A DNA stretch of 64,000 nucleotides from Culicoidibacter larvae (GTDB taxonomy: Bacteria > Bacillota_I > Bacilli_A > Culicoidibacterales > Culicoidibacteraceae): NCBI RefSeq assembly GCF_005771635.1, contig NZ_VBWP01000001.1, positions 248,001 to 312,000 on the forward strand, in the 5' to 3' direction. Positions 1 through 6,858 of this stretch are shown one piece after another. Below the pieces are notes generated by a model. It ran no database searches and was not told the DNA's origin. It saw only the letters and a program-made list of their open reading frames with translations. The translations under genes were made by a program, and so were the position numbers. Position 1 is the stretch's first letter. Each line of letters opens with the position of its first letter.

Positions 1-1
1 T

Positions 2-214
2 ACTGAAATTCGCACGGTCCAGCATTTGCTGACTGAAGTTCTGGCAGAACTTGAGCAGGTGCTCAAGCCACGTGAGTGGCGCACCTTTCAATGTTACTTA
101 CAGCAGAGCAGCGCGCAAGCGACTGCGGATGCGTTAGGGATTTCATTGCAGACGGTGTACCGGACAGTAGCAAGAACCAAGACTGCAGTGAAGTGCTATC
201 TTGAAGATAATTAG
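2..214 (+). CDS. sigH: RNA polymerase sigma factor, SigH-like, C-terminal fragment
   Basis: The gene enters from the left edge. The visible 70 residues form a sigma-70 region 4 helix-turn-helix: an acidic helix ending in REWRTF, then ATADALGISLQTVYRTVAR, which would read the -35 box. In Bacillus the gene just before rpmG-secE-nusG is sigH, and the REW...Y segment resembles SigH (LEWKVL..YL). Promoter recognition is the family role. No conclusion on sporulation or competence control can be drawn, because region 2 is outside the window. Another ECF or alternative sigma factor remains possible. Confidence 0.6.
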   Translation, partial: TEIRTVQHLLTEVLAELEQVLKPREWRTFQCYLQQSSAQATADALGISLQTVYRTVARTKTAVKCYLEDN

Positions 215-358
215 GAAAATAGTTTTGGAAAAGCGATGTCAGCATCGCTTTTTCTTATGAGTTTTGAACCGAAATAAAGCAAAATAAATTCATTGAAATA
301 GCAGAGGATATATGGTATTATGGACTATGATATCTTTTGAAACGGTGGTGTGATAATT

Positions 359-511
359 ATGAGTAGCCAAAAAGTAACTTTGGTTTGTACAGAATGTTTA
401 AGCAGAAACTACTCAACAACAAAAAATAAATTGAATCACACAGAGCGTTTGGAGATGAAGAAGTTTTGTAAACGATGCGGAAAGCATACATTACATAAAG
501 AAACAAAGTAG
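359..511 (+). CDS. rpmG: 50S ribosomal protein L33
   Basis: Fifty residues, the usual L33 size. Two zinc-ribbon pairs are visible, CTEC near residue 10 and CKRC near residue 37, so this is the zinc-binding (C+) paralogue. The segment YSTTKNK and the basic tail fit L33. It precedes secE by 16 bases, as in Bacillus. The ATG follows GGTGGTGTGATAATT, giving a modest Shine-Dalgarno match. Many Firmicutes keep a second, zinc-free L33 elsewhere; none is seen here. Confidence 0.93.
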   Translation: MSSQKVTLVCTECLSRNYSTTKNKLNHTERLEMKKFCKRCGKHTLHKETK

Positions 512-527
512 AGAGTAGGGTTTGACA

Positions 528-746
528 ATGAGCAATGTTGAACAAAAACGAGGCATTATCGGACGTATGTTACATTTTCCGGTAGAAGTTGTTCGTGAAT
601 TAACTAAAGTTGAATGGATCTCATTAGGAGATTTATTAGTAAAAACGTTAACAGTGCTTGGGTTTAGTGCAGTATTACTGATTTATTTTACAGGAGTTGA
701 TTTTGTTATCAGTGAATTCCTTAAAATTATCGTAGGCATTAACTAA
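528..746 (+). CDS. secE: Preprotein translocase subunit SecE
   Basis: Seventy-two residues with the single-helix SecE pattern of Gram-positives: an amphipathic cytoplasmic part (FPVEVVRELTKVEWIS, the conserved E-L-x-K-V-x-W motif) followed by one membrane helix (about 40-70). It clamps SecY in the SecYEG protein-conducting channel. I start at the ATG after GAGAGTAGGG. An in-frame TTG six bases upstream is possible but lies too close to that ribosome-binding site. It sits directly before nusG. Confidence 0.93.
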   Translation: MSNVEQKRGIIGRMLHFPVEVVRELTKVEWISLGDLLVKTLTVLGFSAVLLIYFTGVDFVISEFLKIIVGIN

Positions 747-775
747 GTAATTTTTAGATTGTTCGGGTGAAATGA

Positions 776-1324
776 ATGGCAGACTATTATAATGAAAAGA
801 ATTGGTATGTAGTGCATACTTATTCAGGTTATGAAAATAAAGTAAAAACTAACCTTGAAAAACGGATTAAATCAATGGGCATGGAGGATAAAATTTTCCG
901 TGTTGTTGTGCCAACTGAAATTGAAGTTGAAGTAAAAGATGGAAAACATAAAGAAAAGGAAAAGAAAACTTTCCCGGGATATGTTTTAGTTGAAATGCTG
1001 ATGACTGATGATTCTTGGTATGTTGTTCGTAATACACCGGGAGTTTCTGGTTTCATTGGTTCATACGGAAAAGGTTCTAAACCGACGCCAATGCACCCAT
1101 GGGAAGTAGATGAAATTCTTGAACGTATTGAAAATGCTGAAGTTGGTATTGCAATTGACTTTGGTATTGGCGATACTGTACGAATTATTGAAGGTGCGTT
1201 TGAAGACCACATTGGTGAAGTTATCGGTATCGATAAGGAAACAATGAAAGTAACGGTTGAAGTATTGATGCTTGGACGCCAGACTGAAGTTGAGTTAGGT
1301 ATTAGTCACGTTGAACGTGCATAG
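776..1324 (+). CDS. nusG: Transcription termination/antitermination protein NusG
   Basis: 182 residues, standard bacterial NusG length. The N-terminal NGN domain begins WYVVHTYSGYENKVK and contains FPGYVLVEM and VRNTPGVSGFIG. A C-terminal KOW domain follows (GDTVRIIEGAFEDHIGEV...). NusG binds the RNA polymerase clamp helices and couples transcription to translation or Rho. It lies 29 bases after secE, and the stop is followed by a long inverted repeat and a terminator rather than directly by rplK. Confidence 0.97.
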   Translation: MADYYNEKNWYVVHTYSGYENKVKTNLEKRIKSMGMEDKIFRVVVPTEIEVEVKDGKHKEKEKKTFPGYVLVEMLMTDDSWYVVRNTPGVSGFIGSYGKGSKPTPMHPWEVDEILERIENAEVGIAIDFGIGDTVRIIEGAFEDHIGEVIGIDKETMKVTVEVLMLGRQTEVELGISHVERA

Positions 1325-1452
1325 TTAGATTGTTGAGAAACGCTCGCAATCTTTGAAAGTCGGAAAAAATTACTCGGTCACGTATATCAAGATACGCTCC
1401 CTCCTAATTTTCCCCAACTTCCTTTGATTTCAAACGTTTTCAAACAATCTAA
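1325..1452. repeat. Long imperfect inverted repeat after nusG
   Basis: Nearly the whole interval folds on itself. The outer arms TTAGATTGTTGAGAAACG and CGTTTTCAAACAATCTAA pair, the middle parts pair imperfectly (AATCTTTGAAAGTCGG against CCAACTTCCTTTGATT), and the tip is CGTAT/ATACG. The total is about 58 bases per arm. This is much longer than a terminator and has no T run of its own. It could be a MITE-like dispersed hairpin element or an RNA processing site. No second copy was noticed in this window. Confidence 0.7.
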
Positions 1453-1457
1453 ATAAT

Positions 1458-1485
1458 AAAGGAGCCGTTAAGGCTCCTTTTATTT
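1458..1485 (+). terminator. Rho-independent terminator after nusG
   Basis: AAAGGAGCC, a five-base loop, then GGCTCCTTTTATTT. It directly follows the long inverted repeat and ends the rpmG-secE-nusG transcript. Confidence 0.8.
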
Positions 1486-1503
1486 GAGAAAGCGAGTGAT
1501 TTG

Positions 1504-1821
1504 ATGAGTAATAACAATACTGTAGATCCAATGGATCCGCAAATTGAAGAGGAACTGCAAACAGTTATCAAAACTATGGAGTTGCATTTTGGCAATAATT
1601 CCGGCGAGCAAGCATTAGCATTTCTGCAATCATATGCTAAGAGTTATGCAGCAATTGAGTTCTTGCCGGAAATCTTAAAATTGATGCCGGATTTTTTTGG
1701 TGTCAAAGAGCCGATAACAATTAATAATTCTGAGGAGCTGCAGGCTTTGATGGAACATATTTTATTACCGCTGTTACGCTACAATGCTTTTTTAAGTGCC
1801 AGCGAAGTTGGTAAGGAATAA
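1504..1821 (+). CDS. Hypothetical protein, 105 aa
   Basis: I do not recognise this family. The protein is acidic, likely all-helical and soluble, with no signal peptide or membrane segment (for example MDPQIEEELQTVIKTMELHF, QALAFLQSYAKSYAAIEFLPEILK). The ATG follows a weak ribosome-binding site (AAAGCGAG), with an alternative TTG three bases upstream. A strong terminator follows, and a terminator precedes it, so it is probably a single-gene unit, although no clear promoter is visible. Confidence 0.6.
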   Translation: MSNNNTVDPMDPQIEEELQTVIKTMELHFGNNSGEQALAFLQSYAKSYAAIEFLPEILKLMPDFFGVKEPITINNSEELQALMEHILLPLLRYNAFLSASEVGKE

Positions 1822-1838
1822 CTAAAATATCATTTGAT

Positions 1839-1875
1839 AATCCGCGCCGGAGAACCGGTGCGGATTATTTTTTTC
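1839..1875 (+). terminator. Rho-independent terminator
   Basis: AATCCGCGCCGG, loop AGAA, CCGGTGCGGATT, then a T-rich run: a 12-bp stem with one G-T wobble, just after the 105-residue hypothetical gene. Confidence 0.9.
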
Positions 1876-1936
1876 TAACAAGAATATACAAACATGTTAT
1901 AATAAGTTGGTAATATAGAGAAGTGAGGTTATCAAA

Positions 1937-2392
1937 ATGAAGAGAATTTTAAGTGTTTTAGCTGTTTTCGGCTTAGCTCTGGCAATGGTGGGATGTGCCA
2001 CTCCGCAAGAGGAAACAACGACTTATGTTGCTGAAAGTAATGGTGTAACTATGGAGTTAACTTATTATCATACGGGTGATAATGTTACAAAACAGACAGC
2101 AAATAATAAAATCCCATATACAAGCATAGGTGTTACAAATGCAGAGGATGCTAAAGCAATCCTGGATCCTGTTGCAGTACAATATCAAAATGTTGCAGGA
2201 ATCAAACATAGTGTTGAATATACTGACACTGAAGTTATTGAAACTTTGGAAATTGATTATGCAACTTTAGATTATGATAAAGCAAAAACGATTCCTGGCA
2301 TTACTATGGACGAAAATGCTAAGAATGGTGTAAGTCTTGAAAAAAGCGAAAAATTGCTTTTAAGTCAAGGATATACAAAAGTAACTGAATAA
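1937..2392 (+). CDS. DUF1307 (YehR-like) lipoprotein
   Basis: 151 residues. A type II signal peptide ends in a lipobox (AMVGC, cysteine at residue 20), so the mature protein should be lipid-anchored outside the membrane. The body matches the DUF1307/YehR pattern: MELTYYHTGDNVTKQTANN, IPYTSIGVTNAEDAK, GIKHSVEYTD, and a C-terminal LLSQGYTKV. The molecular role of the family is not established. The gene has its own ribosome-binding site (GAAGTGAGG) and a strong terminator, suggesting a monocistronic unit. Confidence 0.85.
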   Translation: MKRILSVLAVFGLALAMVGCATPQEETTTYVAESNGVTMELTYYHTGDNVTKQTANNKIPYTSIGVTNAEDAKAILDPVAVQYQNVAGIKHSVEYTDTEVIETLEIDYATLDYDKAKTIPGITMDENAKNGVSLEKSEKLLLSQGYTKVTE

Positions 2393-2403
2393 TTTAGAGA
2401 AAA

Positions 2404-2440
2404 TAAAAAAGACCGAGGATTTAATCCTCGGTCTTTTTTT
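2404..2440. terminator. Bidirectional terminator
   Basis: AAAAAAGACCGAGGATT, short loop, AATCCTCGGTC and seven T. The A run on one side and T run on the other let it serve the lipoprotein gene and the leftward small gene and regulator. Confidence 0.9.
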
Positions 2441-2468
2441 CCTCATCTAAGTTATAAGTCTGTAAAAA

Positions 2469-2639
2469 TTATAATGCTAATAAACAAATGAAAGCGAAAG
2501 TTGCCATAAATACCCCAGACAATACTAATGCGCCAACTGCCAACACAGATGTAGTTCTTTTGACTGCACGAGCCACATCACTTGCAAATGAATTGTAATT
2601 AAATTTAATTGTTTTCTTTCCTGTTTTTAAAACTACCAT
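2469..2639 (-). CDS. Small membrane protein, 56 aa, downstream of LexA-like regulator
   Basis: A short leftward reading frame with a strong ribosome-binding site (AGAAGGAGTG, then TTTAACT and ATG), beginning 34 bases after the regulator stop. The first 30 residues are basic (MVVLKTGKKTIKFNYNS...) and the rest is one hydrophobic helix (about 31-56), giving an N-in single-pass or tail-anchored topology. No homologue is recognised. Its position behind a self-cleaving repressor suggests damage-induced expression, by analogy with small membrane SOS proteins. That is inference. Confidence 0.65.
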   Translation of the reverse strand: MVVLKTGKKTIKFNYNSFASDVARAVKRTTSVLAVGALVLSGVFMATFAFICLLAL

Positions 2640-2673
2640 AGTTAAACACTCCTTCTTTTATATACCTCTTATA

Positions 2674-3336
2674 TTAATGTATAGTTCTTGGCAGAACTTT
2701 AATTGCTTTTCCTAAAATAACCATTTCGTGATTTGCTAATTGTTCTTTGGTAAAGAACAGTGGGTCATATTTCGGATTTTCCGGCTGTAAGAATATACCC
2801 TGTCCGGTTTTGATAATCCGTTTTAATGTTGCGGTTTCGCCATCAACCAGACAAGCTGCGATTTCTCGGTTGGCAACATCTGCTTGTTGACGAATGAGAA
2901 TAGTATCGCCATCATAAATGCGGGCGTCTTTCATACTGTCTCCGGTAACTAATAAACAAAAGTACTCGCCGCCCTGAACATCGCTTTGCGGAATGCTTTC
3001 ATAGCTCATGATGCTTTCTTCTGCGAAGATTGGTTCGCCGGCACGGATAACCCCAAGTACCGGAACTTGAACTAAATCACTTGCTGTAATTGTCGGCGAG
3101 GAAAGTATTTCGCTGTCCAGTAATCCGATTTCCAATAAGAATGTAGTGAAGTCAACGCCAAGTGCTTCGGCAAGCTGTTCATACATTTTCATATTCAAAT
3201 TGATATCTTGGTCACTGCTGGCTTTTTCAATATCAGCAATTCTGGTATGACTGATATTTGCATGAGCAGCAAATTCGCGAATTGACATGTTGTGTTCCAT
3301 GCGATATGCCTTGATATATAGACCGAGTTTGTTCAT
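2674..3336 (-). CDS. LexA/HdiR-like repressor: XRE helix-turn-helix plus S24 peptidase
   Basis: 220 residues. Residues 4-62 form an XRE DNA-binding domain (SIREFAAHANISHTRIADIE). The C-terminal half is an S24 self-cleaving protease with the Ala-Gly site at 99-100 (GVIRAGEP), nucleophile Ser134 in GDSM and Lys172 in TLKRI. This is the layout of Lactococcus HdiR and phage CI-type repressors: RecA-stimulated cleavage would inactivate the protein and relieve repression after DNA damage. I chose the ATG behind GAGGTGATT rather than the TTG six bases upstream. Two palindromes in its own promoter point to autoregulation. Confidence 0.87.
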   Translation of the reverse strand: MNKLGLYIKAYRMEHNMSIREFAAHANISHTRIADIEKASSDQDINLNMKMYEQLAEALGVDFTTFLLEIGLLDSEILSSPTITASDLVQVPVLGVIRAGEPIFAEESIMSYESIPQSDVQGGEYFCLLVTGDSMKDARIYDGDTILIRQQADVANREIAACLVDGETATLKRIIKTGQGIFLQPENPKYDPLFFTKEQLANHEMVILGKAIKVLPRTIH

Positions 3337-3354
3337 TAGCAATCACCTCATGTT

Positions 3355-3410
3355 CTTATTGTAAAATATATTTTACGGAATGTCAACACAAATGTAAAAT
3401 TAATTTTACA
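3355..3410 (-). promoter_or_regulatory. Promoter with twin operators for the LexA-like repressor
   Basis: Read leftward: -35 TTGACA (complement of 3381-3386), a 17-base spacer, -10 TACAAT. An inverted repeat GTAAAATATATTTTAC (3361-3376) fills the spacer and reaches into the -10. A perfect 18-bp palindrome TGTAAAATTAATTTTACA (3393-3410) lies upstream. The centres are 33 bp apart, about three helical turns, so dimers would sit on the same face. The sites differ from the classical Bacillus LexA box and are probably this repressor's own operators. Confidence 0.85.
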
Positions 3411-3459
3411 AACAGGTTCTTTATCCTTATATATAAGCAAAAATGGTTGAAATTTCAAC

Positions 3460-3488
3460 TTGTCAGAAAGCTTTAGCTTTGGTATAAT
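3460..3488 (+). promoter_or_regulatory. rplK-rplA promoter
   Basis: TTGTCA, a 17-base spacer, TATAAT. It lies about 105 bases upstream of rplK and leaves room for the leader hairpin. Confidence 0.8.
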
Positions 3489-3520
3489 CTTATTTGGACA
3501 CTTTTGGTGTTCAGTTTTTG

Positions 3521-3562
3521 TGTGGGAGGATGAAATTTACATCATCCAATATTTACCACATC
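3521..3562 (+). promoter_or_regulatory. Leader hairpin before rplK, L1-binding type
   Basis: TGTGG pairs with CCACA and the inner GGAT pairs with ATCC, leaving GGGAGGAT...ACC features that recur before rplA. In many bacteria, ribosomal protein L1 represses its own operon by binding such a 23S-mimicking leader. That this one binds L1 is inference from placement and from the shared motif. Confidence 0.5.
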
Positions 3563-3593
3563 ACAGACATCAAATTTTTAGGAGGTGTGTCTC

Positions 3594-4019
3594 GTGGCTA
3601 AAAAAGTAAGTAGCATTATTAAGTTACAAATTGAGGCAGGTAAAGCGAATCCTGCGCCACCAGTTGGGACTGCATTGGGACCAGCAGGAGTTAACATTCA
3701 GGAGTTTTGTCAACAATACAATGATAAAACGCGTGAATCAATGGGAACGATTATTCCGGTAGAAATTACCGTATATGAAGACCGTTCATTTACATTCATT
3801 ACTAAAACGCCGCCAGCAGCAAAATTGTTATTAAAAGCAGCTGGTATCGCAAAAGGAGCTTCAAATCCGAAAACAACAAAAGTTGCTTCAATTACTAAAG
3901 CTCAATTGCAAGAAGTGGCAGAAATTAAAATGCCTGACTTAAATGCAAACGACGTTGAAGCAGCAATGAATATTGTTGCCGGAACTGCCCGTAACATGGG
4001 TATTACTATTGAAGACTAA
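3594..4019 (+). CDS. rplK: 50S ribosomal protein L11
   Basis: 141 residues, normal for L11. The signature [20 protein letters not shown] is intact near the N-terminus, and the C-terminal RNA-binding domain ends [13 protein letters not shown]11 forms the GTPase-associated centre with 23S rRNA and is needed for RelA activation and thiopeptide binding. I start at GTG behind TAGGAGGTG; an earlier in-frame GTG lies inside that ribosome-binding site. Its own promoter is at 3460-3488. Confidence 0.97.
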   Translation: MAKKVSSIIKLQIEAGKANPAPPVGTALGPAGVNIQEFCQQYNDKTRESMGTIIPVEITVYEDRSFTFITKTPPAAKLLLKAAGIAKGASNPKTTKVASITKAQLQEVAEIKMPDLNANDVEAAMNIVAGTARNMGITIED

Positions 4020-4085
4020 TTGAGTATTAGTTGTAAATGTAAAGAATGAGTGGTAATCGAAATCATAGATTAGCACCTCATTAAC

Positions 4086-4113
4086 TGTGGGAGGATATTC
4101 CGCAAGTACCACA
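4086..4113 (+). promoter_or_regulatory. Second L1-type leader hairpin, before rplA
   Basis: TGTGGGAGGATATTCCGCAA followed by GTACCACA: the closing stem is TGTGG/CCACA with GGGAGGAT in the loop, the same arrangement as before rplK. It ends 16 bases before the rplA start, so bound protein could block initiation. Binding by L1 is inferred. Confidence 0.5.
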
Positions 4114-4129
4114 TTAGGAGGAAAAAATA

Positions 4130-4816
4130 ATGGCTAAAAAAGGCAAAAAGTATACAGAAGTTGCTGCCTTAATCGATCGTGAAAAATCTTACGATGTTAA
4201 TGAAGCAATGGACCTTGTTAAAAAAACAAGTACAGTAAAATTTGATGCATCAGTAGATGCTGCTTTCCGTTTAGGAGTTGACCCTCGTCAAGCGGATCAA
4301 CAAATTCGTGGCGCAATGGTATTGCCGCACGGAACCGGAAAAACTTCTCGCGTAATTGTATTCGCGAAAGGTGAAAAAGCGAAAGAAGCAGAAGCTGCTG
4401 GCGCTGACTTAGTAGGAGATAGCGACTTAGTAAACAAAATCCAACAAGGATGGATGGATTTTGATGTTGCAGTTGCAACTCCGGATATGATGGCCGAAGT
4501 TGGTAAATTAGGGAAAGTTTTAGGGCCACGTGGTTTAATGCCAAACCCTAAAACCGGAACTGTTACTATGGACGTTACTAAAGCAATCCAAGATATTCAA
4601 GCTGGTAAAGTTGAATACCGTGTGGATAAAGCCGGAAACGTACATGTACCAATCGGACGTGTTTCATTCGATGCAGAAAAATTAGTAGAGAACTTTAATG
4701 CAATCTACGAAACATTGCTTCGTGTAAAACCATCATCAGCAAAAGGTGTCTATGTGAAAAATATTTCAGTGACTTCTACAATGGGTCCTGGAGTACGCGT
4801 AGCCAGCGAAAAATAA
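4130..4816 (+). CDS. rplA: 50S ribosomal protein L1
   Basis: 228 residues, full length. Typical L1 stretches are visible: [54 protein letters not shown] and [21 protein letters not shown]1 builds the mobile stalk of the large subunit and represses its own mRNA in many species. The start follows AGGAGGAAAAAATA. It shares the promoter of rplK and ends at a terminator. Confidence 0.97.
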   Translation: MAKKGKKYTEVAALIDREKSYDVNEAMDLVKKTSTVKFDASVDAAFRLGVDPRQADQQIRGAMVLPHGTGKTSRVIVFAKGEKAKEAEAAGADLVGDSDLVNKIQQGWMDFDVAVATPDMMAEVGKLGKVLGPRGLMPNPKTGTVTMDVTKAIQDIQAGKVEYRVDKAGNVHVPIGRVSFDAEKLVENFNAIYETLLRVKPSSAKGVYVKNISVTSTMGPGVRVASEK

Positions 4817-4821
4817 TAATC

Positions 4822-4853
4822 AAAACTGCGGTGTTCAGCACCGCAGTTTTTTA
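4822..4853 (+). terminator. Terminator after rplA
   Basis: AAAACTGCGGTG, loop TTCA, GCACCGCAGTTTTTT. It separates the L11-L1 unit from the L10-L7/L12 unit, which has its own promoter. Confidence 0.93.
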
Positions 4854-4864
4854 CGTTTTACACC

Positions 4865-4893
4865 TTGACAAAAAAAGCAAAATCAGTATAATA
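4865..4893 (+). promoter_or_regulatory. rplJ-rplL promoter
   Basis: Consensus TTGACA, a 17-base spacer and TATAAT, lying immediately after the rplA terminator and upstream of the L10 leader. Confidence 0.92.
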
Positions 4894-4899
4894 ATAATA

Positions 4900-5006
4900 G
4901 ATGAATACCAAAGACAGTAGGTGCCTAAGGGCTTAATTTCCTACCGAGGTGTAAAGAATGCAGTTATTTTAACTCTTTGCGCTATTTGGTGCAGGGAGTT
5001 TTTTTC
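4900..5006 (+). promoter_or_regulatory. Ribosomal protein L10 leader with attenuator hairpin
   Basis: The conserved L10-leader strings are present in order: AATACCAAAGACAGTAGGTG, GCCTAAGG and TCCTACCGAGGT, which form the kink-turn target of the L10(L12) complex. A terminator-like hairpin follows (4971-5006: AACTC...GAGTT and seven T). Known logic: excess L10-L12 binds the leader and lowers expression of rplJL. The T run suggests control by premature termination. Confidence 0.88.
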
Positions 5007-5065
5007 TTCGCTGTGAGTAGAAGACTCGAAGTATTCATTAAAATTTACAGGGAGGTGCACGAACA

Positions 5066-5566
5066 ATGGCAAACGCTCAAGCAGTTGAACAAAAACAACA
5101 GTTAGTAAATGAAGTTACCGATAAGATGAATGCCAGCCAATCAACTATCGTAGTTGATTACCGCGGTTTATCAGTTGGTGAAGTTACTCAGTTGCGTCGT
5201 AACTTGCGTGAAGCAGGCGTTGAATTCAAAGTTTACAAAAATAACTTGGTTCGCCGTGCTGCAGAATCACTTGGTTACGAAGGTTTAAATGAACATTTGA
5301 CTGGACCAAACGCAATCGCATTCAGTAATGAAGACGTTGTTGCGCCGGCAAAGGTTTTAAGCCAGTTCGCGAAAGAACACGAAGCACTTGAAATCAAAAC
5401 CGGAGTTATCGAAGGCAAAGTTGTTGACTTGGCAGTTATCAAAGAATTGGCAAGCTTACCAAGCCGCGATGGTTTACTTTCTATGTTGCTTTCTGTATTG
5501 CAAGCGCCGGTACGCGGTTTAGCCGTGGCGACAAATGCGATCGCAGAACAAAAAGAAGAAGCATAA
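5066..5566 (+). CDS. rplJ: 50S ribosomal protein L10
   Basis: 166 residues. The N-terminal rRNA-binding domain is typical ([46 protein letters not shown]) and the C-terminal helix that carries L7/L12 dimers follows ([20 protein letters not shown]). It is the base of the ribosomal stalk. The ATG follows GGGAGGTGCACGAACA. It shares its transcript with rplL and is under the L10 leader. Confidence 0.97.
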   Translation: MANAQAVEQKQQLVNEVTDKMNASQSTIVVDYRGLSVGEVTQLRRNLREAGVEFKVYKNNLVRRAAESLGYEGLNEHLTGPNAIAFSNEDVVAPAKVLSQFAKEHEALEIKTGVIEGKVVDLAVIKELASLPSRDGLLSMLLSVLQAPVRGLAVATNAIAEQKEEA

Positions 5567-5626
5567 TTAACGGGTTTACGTTAATAGACAAATTTATTTT
5601 TTAAAAAATTTAAGGAGGATTTTATC

Positions 5627-5995
5627 ATGGCATTTGATAAAGCAAAATTCATTGAAGAATTAAAATCAATGACAGTATTAGAATTAAACGATTTAGTTAA
5701 AGCAATCGAAGAAGAATTCGGTGTAAGTGCAGCAGCACCTGTTGCAGTAGCGGCAGCTGGCGGAGACGCAGCAGCAGCGGCACCAAGCGAAGTAAGTGTA
5801 ATCTTAACAAGCCCAGGAGCTGCAAAAATCGCAGTTGTTAAAGTTGTTAAAGAAATCACTGGTTTAGGATTAAAAGAAGCTAAAGACTTAGTTGATAATG
5901 TTCCAAGCCCAATCAAAGAAGGTATTGCACCTGAAGAAGCTGAAGCATTACAAGCTAAATTAGAAGAAGCTGGAGCAGTTGTAGAAGTAAAATAA
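5627..5995 (+). CDS. rplL: 50S ribosomal protein L7/L12
   Basis: 122 residues with the three expected parts: an N-terminal dimerisation segment ([20 protein letters not shown]), an Ala-rich hinge (about 36-56) and the C-terminal factor-binding domain ([27 protein letters not shown]). It recruits translation GTPases. A strong AAGGAGG site precedes the ATG. A terminator follows about 70 bases after the stop, so rpoBC is largely separately transcribed. Confidence 0.98.
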   Translation: MAFDKAKFIEELKSMTVLELNDLVKAIEEEFGVSAAAPVAVAAAGGDAAAAAPSEVSVILTSPGAAKIAVVKVVKEITGLGLKEAKDLVDNVPSPIKEGIAPEEAEALQAKLEEAGAVVEVK

Positions 5996-6065
5996 TTACT
6001 TTTAGAATTGATTTATTAAGAAAAATACGGGCCGGAAGCCGCGCTTAATCGCGGTTTTCGGCTAT

Positions 6066-6099
6066 AAACAACAGATGAGTCTTTGCATCTGTTGTTTTT
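6066..6099 (+). terminator. Terminator after rplL
   Basis: AAACAACAGATG, loop, CATCTGTTGTTTTT. A smaller GC-rich hairpin (CCGCG/CGCGG) lies just upstream at about 6041-6056. Confidence 0.88.
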
Positions 6100-6126
6100 G
6101 TATTAAGTCGAGAAATGAGGGATAGT

Positions 6127-6735
6127 ATGACCCATTATTATACAAATAACAATAATTTGGAATCAAAACGCCGGGTTATTGAGACAGTTATTGCCGGTGA
6201 GCGATTTTCATTCATCAGTGATATTGGGGTTTTCTCGAAAGACAAGGTTGATTTTGGGACAGCGCTTTTGTTGGAGCATTTTGAACCTTATAAGGCGGCT
6301 GCATCAGGAGTTGATGTTGGTTGCGGATATGGAATCGTCGGTGTTGTGCTAAGCAAGATTCATCACATGCGAATGACATTAGTAGATGTTAATGATCGCG
6401 CCTTGCTTTTGGCGGAGGAAAACGCTGAACGAAACCAAACGTTAGTGCAAGTGTTGCGTAGTGATGCATTGACCGAACTTTTAAATACAAAGACAGATGT
6501 TGTTATAACTAATCCACCGATTCGTGCCGGAAAAGATGTCGTCTTCCGGATTTATGAACAAGCAGCAGGTATTTTAGCTGACGATGGTGAGCTGTGGATT
6601 GTTATTCAGAAGAAACAAGGAGCAGCATCGAGCGAAAAGAAACTTGAAGAATTATTTGATAATGTAGAAATAGTTGCGAAAAAGAAGGGATATCAAATTA
6701 TTAAAGCCAAAAGTCCAAGAGTAAAAACTCGTTGA
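6127..6735 (+). CDS. RsmC-like class I methyltransferase (YbxB type)
   Basis: 202 residues. The SAM site VDVGCGYGIVGVVLSK (motif I), an acidic end of strand 2 (LVDVN) and the catalytic NPPIRAG motif (NPP[F/Y/I]) identify an N2-guanine rRNA methyltransferase of the RsmC/YbxB group. It lies between rplL and rpoB, exactly where Bacillus has ybxB. The chosen ATG follows GAGGGATAGT; an upstream in-frame ATG overlaps that site. The rRNA target is inferred from family only. Confidence 0.88.
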   Translation: MTHYYTNNNNLESKRRVIETVIAGERFSFISDIGVFSKDKVDFGTALLLEHFEPYKAAASGVDVGCGYGIVGVVLSKIHHMRMTLVDVNDRALLLAEENAERNQTLVQVLRSDALTELLNTKTDVVITNPPIRAGKDVVFRIYEQAAGILADDGELWIVIQKKQGAASSEKKLEELFDNVEIVAKKKGYQIIKAKSPRVKTR

Positions 6736-6763
6736 CAACATTGACTTTTTTTGGTAATATAAT
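6732..6763 (+). promoter_or_regulatory. rpoBC promoter
   Basis: TTGACA at 6732 overlaps the end of the methyltransferase gene. With a 17-base spacer the -10 is TAATAT (6755-6760); a TATAAT three bases further on gives a 20-base spacer. A leader of about 90 bases follows. Confidence 0.65.
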
Positions 6764-6858
6764 ATGATGCCTACGTCTTTCTTTTGACGTGCATTTTTCC
6801 TGTGCATTTTTGAGAGTTAAGGCGAAGTAGTTTATATAATAAAGGGAGCGTGGCGTAC

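Noticed and set aside
829-1212. 127-residue open frame antisense to nusG
   Set aside because: No ribosome-binding site, no domain pattern, and it only mirrors nusG codons.
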